Below, piece after piece: positions 6,924 through 8,289 of a stretch of DNA of 8,289 nt. The DNA is from a bacterium (GTDB lineage Bacteria; ARS69): contig JALGZO010000437.1 in assembly GCA_025774865.1 (NCBI GenBank), forward strand, positions 1-8,289, given 5' to 3'. Position numbers and translations under genes: made by a program. Numbering within the stretch: the first letter of the stretch is position 1; each line of letters starts with the position of its first letter. Below the pieces are notes generated by a model. It did not search any database. It was not told where the DNA came from and worked only from the letters and a program-made list of their open reading frames with translations.

Positions 6924-8289
6924 CTACGCCGCCCTTTCTTCCGCGCCGAACTGGAGCTCGACGAGCCGAGCGTAGATGCCAGCTCGCCGCACGAGCTGAT
7001 CGTGGTCGCCTTCTTCCCGGAGCCGACCCTGGTGGAACACGAGGATCCGGTCGGCGTCGCGTACGGTCGAGAGGCGGTGGGCGACGATGAGGCAGGTTCG
7101 ATCCTTCACGAGCACTTCGATGGCTTCTTGTACCTTCGCCTCCGTCTCGGAATCGACCGAAGAGGTCGCTTCATCGAGAAGAAGGAGGTCCGGATCGATC
7201 GCGAGAGCGCGCGCGAACGAGAGGAGCTGGCGCTGACCCACCGACAAGCTCCGCCCGCGCTCGCCGAGCCTCTCGCGGAGGGTCTGGGGCAGCTTCTCCA
7301 CGAATGACCAGGCGCGACTCGCCTCGAGCGCCTCTCGCACGCGGTCCCCGTCGAGAGACGGGTCTCCGAGCCGCACATTCCACTCGACGTCGCCCGAGAA
7401 GAGGAAGACGTCCTGTAACACGGTGCCGAATCGCCGGCGCAGGCTTCGGGGATCGAGCGTGGCGACGTCTCGTCCATCGACGAGAATCCGTCCCCGGGTA
7501 GGCCGGTAGAATCCGAGGAGCAGCGACAGGATGGTCGTCTTGCCGGCGCCGGTGGCTCCCACCAGCGCGATGCGCTCGCCCGGATTCACTCGGAACGAGA
7601 TGTCCTCCAGCACCGGCTCATCTTCCTTGTAAGCGAACGAGACGTTCTCGAAGACGATCTCGCCGCGAAGGGTCTCGACGGCAGCACGCTCCGGGAAGTG
7701 GTCGTCCGGCTTCGTGTCGAGGATTCCGAAGATGCGCTCCGAGGAAGCGAGGGCCGCCTGGAAGACATTGTATTTCTCGCTGAGGTCGCGCAGTGGCATG
7801 AAGAAACGCTGCACGTACTGGATGAAGGCCACGAGCTCGCCGAACGTCAGCGTGCCCTCCAGGACTCGACCGCCGCCGCTCCACAGCACGGTCGCGAGCG
7901 CCGCCGCCAAGAGGAACTGCACGAGCGGGAAGAAGATCGCGAACGCTGCGACAGTCTCGAGCCAGGCTCTCAGGCACCCCGTGTTCTCCACTTCGAAGAG
8001 GCGGTCGTTCTCCGCCTCGCGACCGAAGAGCTTCACCACCTCCGCGCCGGAAAACGTCTCCTGCATGATGCCGTTGAGGCGCGCGACCCTCTCCCGCGTC
8101 TCGCGAAAACCGTCGCGGGCCTTTTTCCGGAACTTCATGCTGGCTAAGAAGAGAAACGGCAGCACCAGGAACGTGACACCGGCGAGCCCGGGATTGATCC
8201 AGAACAGAATGATGGTGATCCCGACGAGTGTGACCACGTCCGCGATGATGGATACGAGGCCCGCCGTCAGGAGCTCGTTGAGGGTCTCG
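6924..8289 (-). CDS. ABC exporter half-transporter, MdlB/MsbA-like (5' end beyond window)
   Basis: This is an inner-membrane ATP-driven exporter subunit with fused membrane and ATPase domains. The frame stays open through the right edge: codons 8238-8288 read ETLNELLTAGLVSIIAD, typical of the exporter membrane domain. The GTG at 8237 is therefore an internal valine, and 454 residues are visible. Family length (about 580-620) implies roughly 130-160 residues are missing, covering the first membrane helices. Numbering from Val1 at 8237: membrane helices about 1-36 and 92-120; Walker A GATGAGKT (227-234); Q-loop Gln275; signature LSVGQ (331-335); Walker B LLLLDE with catalytic Glu356; D-loop SSVD; H-loop His387. 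The ATPase is complete and looks catalytically intact. The LSVGQRQLL signature and the tail YARLVELQFGAEE resemble MdlB, a subunit of heterodimeric exporters; that comparison is from memory. Its substrate is unknown. It is first of three packed genes in the window, six bases ahead of the transferase. Confidence 0.9.
   Translation of the reverse strand, partial: ETLNELLTAGLVSIIADVVTLVGITIILFWINPGLAGVTFLVLPFLFLASMKFRKKARDGFRETRERVARLNGIMQETFSGAEVVKLFGREAENDRLFEVENTGCLRAWLETVAAFAIFFPLVQFLLAAALATVLWSGGGRVLEGTLTFGELVAFIQYVQRFFMPLRDLSEKYNVFQAALASSERIFGILDTKPDDHFPERAAVETLRGEIVFENVSFAYKEDEPVLEDISFRVNPGERIALVGATGAGKTTILSLLLGFYRPTRGRILVDGRDVATLDPRSLRRRFGTVLQDVFLFSGDVEWNVRLGDPSLDGDRVREALEASRAWSFVEKLPQTLRERLGERGRSLSVGQRQLLSFARALAIDPDLLLLDEATSSVDSETEAKVQEAIEVLVKDRTCLIVAHRLSTVRDADRILVFHQGRLREEGDHDQLVRRAGIYARLVELQFGAEERAA

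Noticed and set aside
6006-7307. A 433-codon plus-strand open frame
   Set aside because: It crosses antisense over three well-supported minus-strand genes and has no motif of its own.
8235-8237. GTG at 8237 as the start of the ABC exporter
   Set aside because: The same frame stays open to the window edge and encodes typical membrane-domain sequence, so this is an internal valine and the gene is partial.
1-8289. CRISPR array, insertion sequence, prophage, toxin-antitoxin or defence genes
   Set aside because: I saw no regularly spaced repeats, terminal inverted repeats, transposase or nuclease motifs. All coding space is taken by the five genes described.

Overview
The window looks like chromosome from a GC-rich, Gram-negative bacterium. 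By eye the GC content is well above 60%, but I did not compute it. Three things suggest a diderm of the wider FCB or candidate-phylum sphere, such as an Eisenbacteria- or Gemmatimonadota-like lineage: a secreted LVIVD beta-propeller protein ending in a FlgD/type IX-sorting-like domain, an AsmA-like envelope protein, and long antisense shadow ORFs typical of such codon use. This placement is an inference from domain style, not from a marker gene.

Layout from left to right. Positions 1-118 hold no gene I can support, only a G-rich tract. Positions 119-2539 (minus) encode an exported 'choice-of-anchor B'-type protein: signal peptide, about seven LVIVD blades, two carboxypeptidase-regulatory-like domains, a jelly-roll-like domain and a C-terminal sorting-like domain. 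A 327-bp intergenic region (2540-2866) separates it from a divergent gene at 2867-3532 (plus), a DUF2225-type protein with two CxxC pairs and a TPR-like tail. That gene converges, across only 15 bp, on a minus-strand cluster of three tightly packed genes read from the right edge leftward: an MdlB/MsbA-like ABC exporter half-transporter (5' end cut by the window), a DUF2064/TIGR04282-type GT-A nucleotide-sugar transferase, and a large AsmA-family protein.

The three-gene cluster (6-nt gap, then an 8-nt overlap) is very probably one operon. Its products suggest an envelope theme: an exporter at the inner membrane, a cytosolic sugar or nucleotide transferase, and an inner-membrane-anchored periplasmic AsmA protein of the bridge-like lipid-transfer superfamily. 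The propeller protein is a surface or secreted product on a separate transcription unit. I found no RNA gene, CRISPR array, insertion sequence, phage or defence gene. I see no clear undescribed system. The most useful leads are the exporter-GT-AsmA operon and the multidomain secreted propeller.
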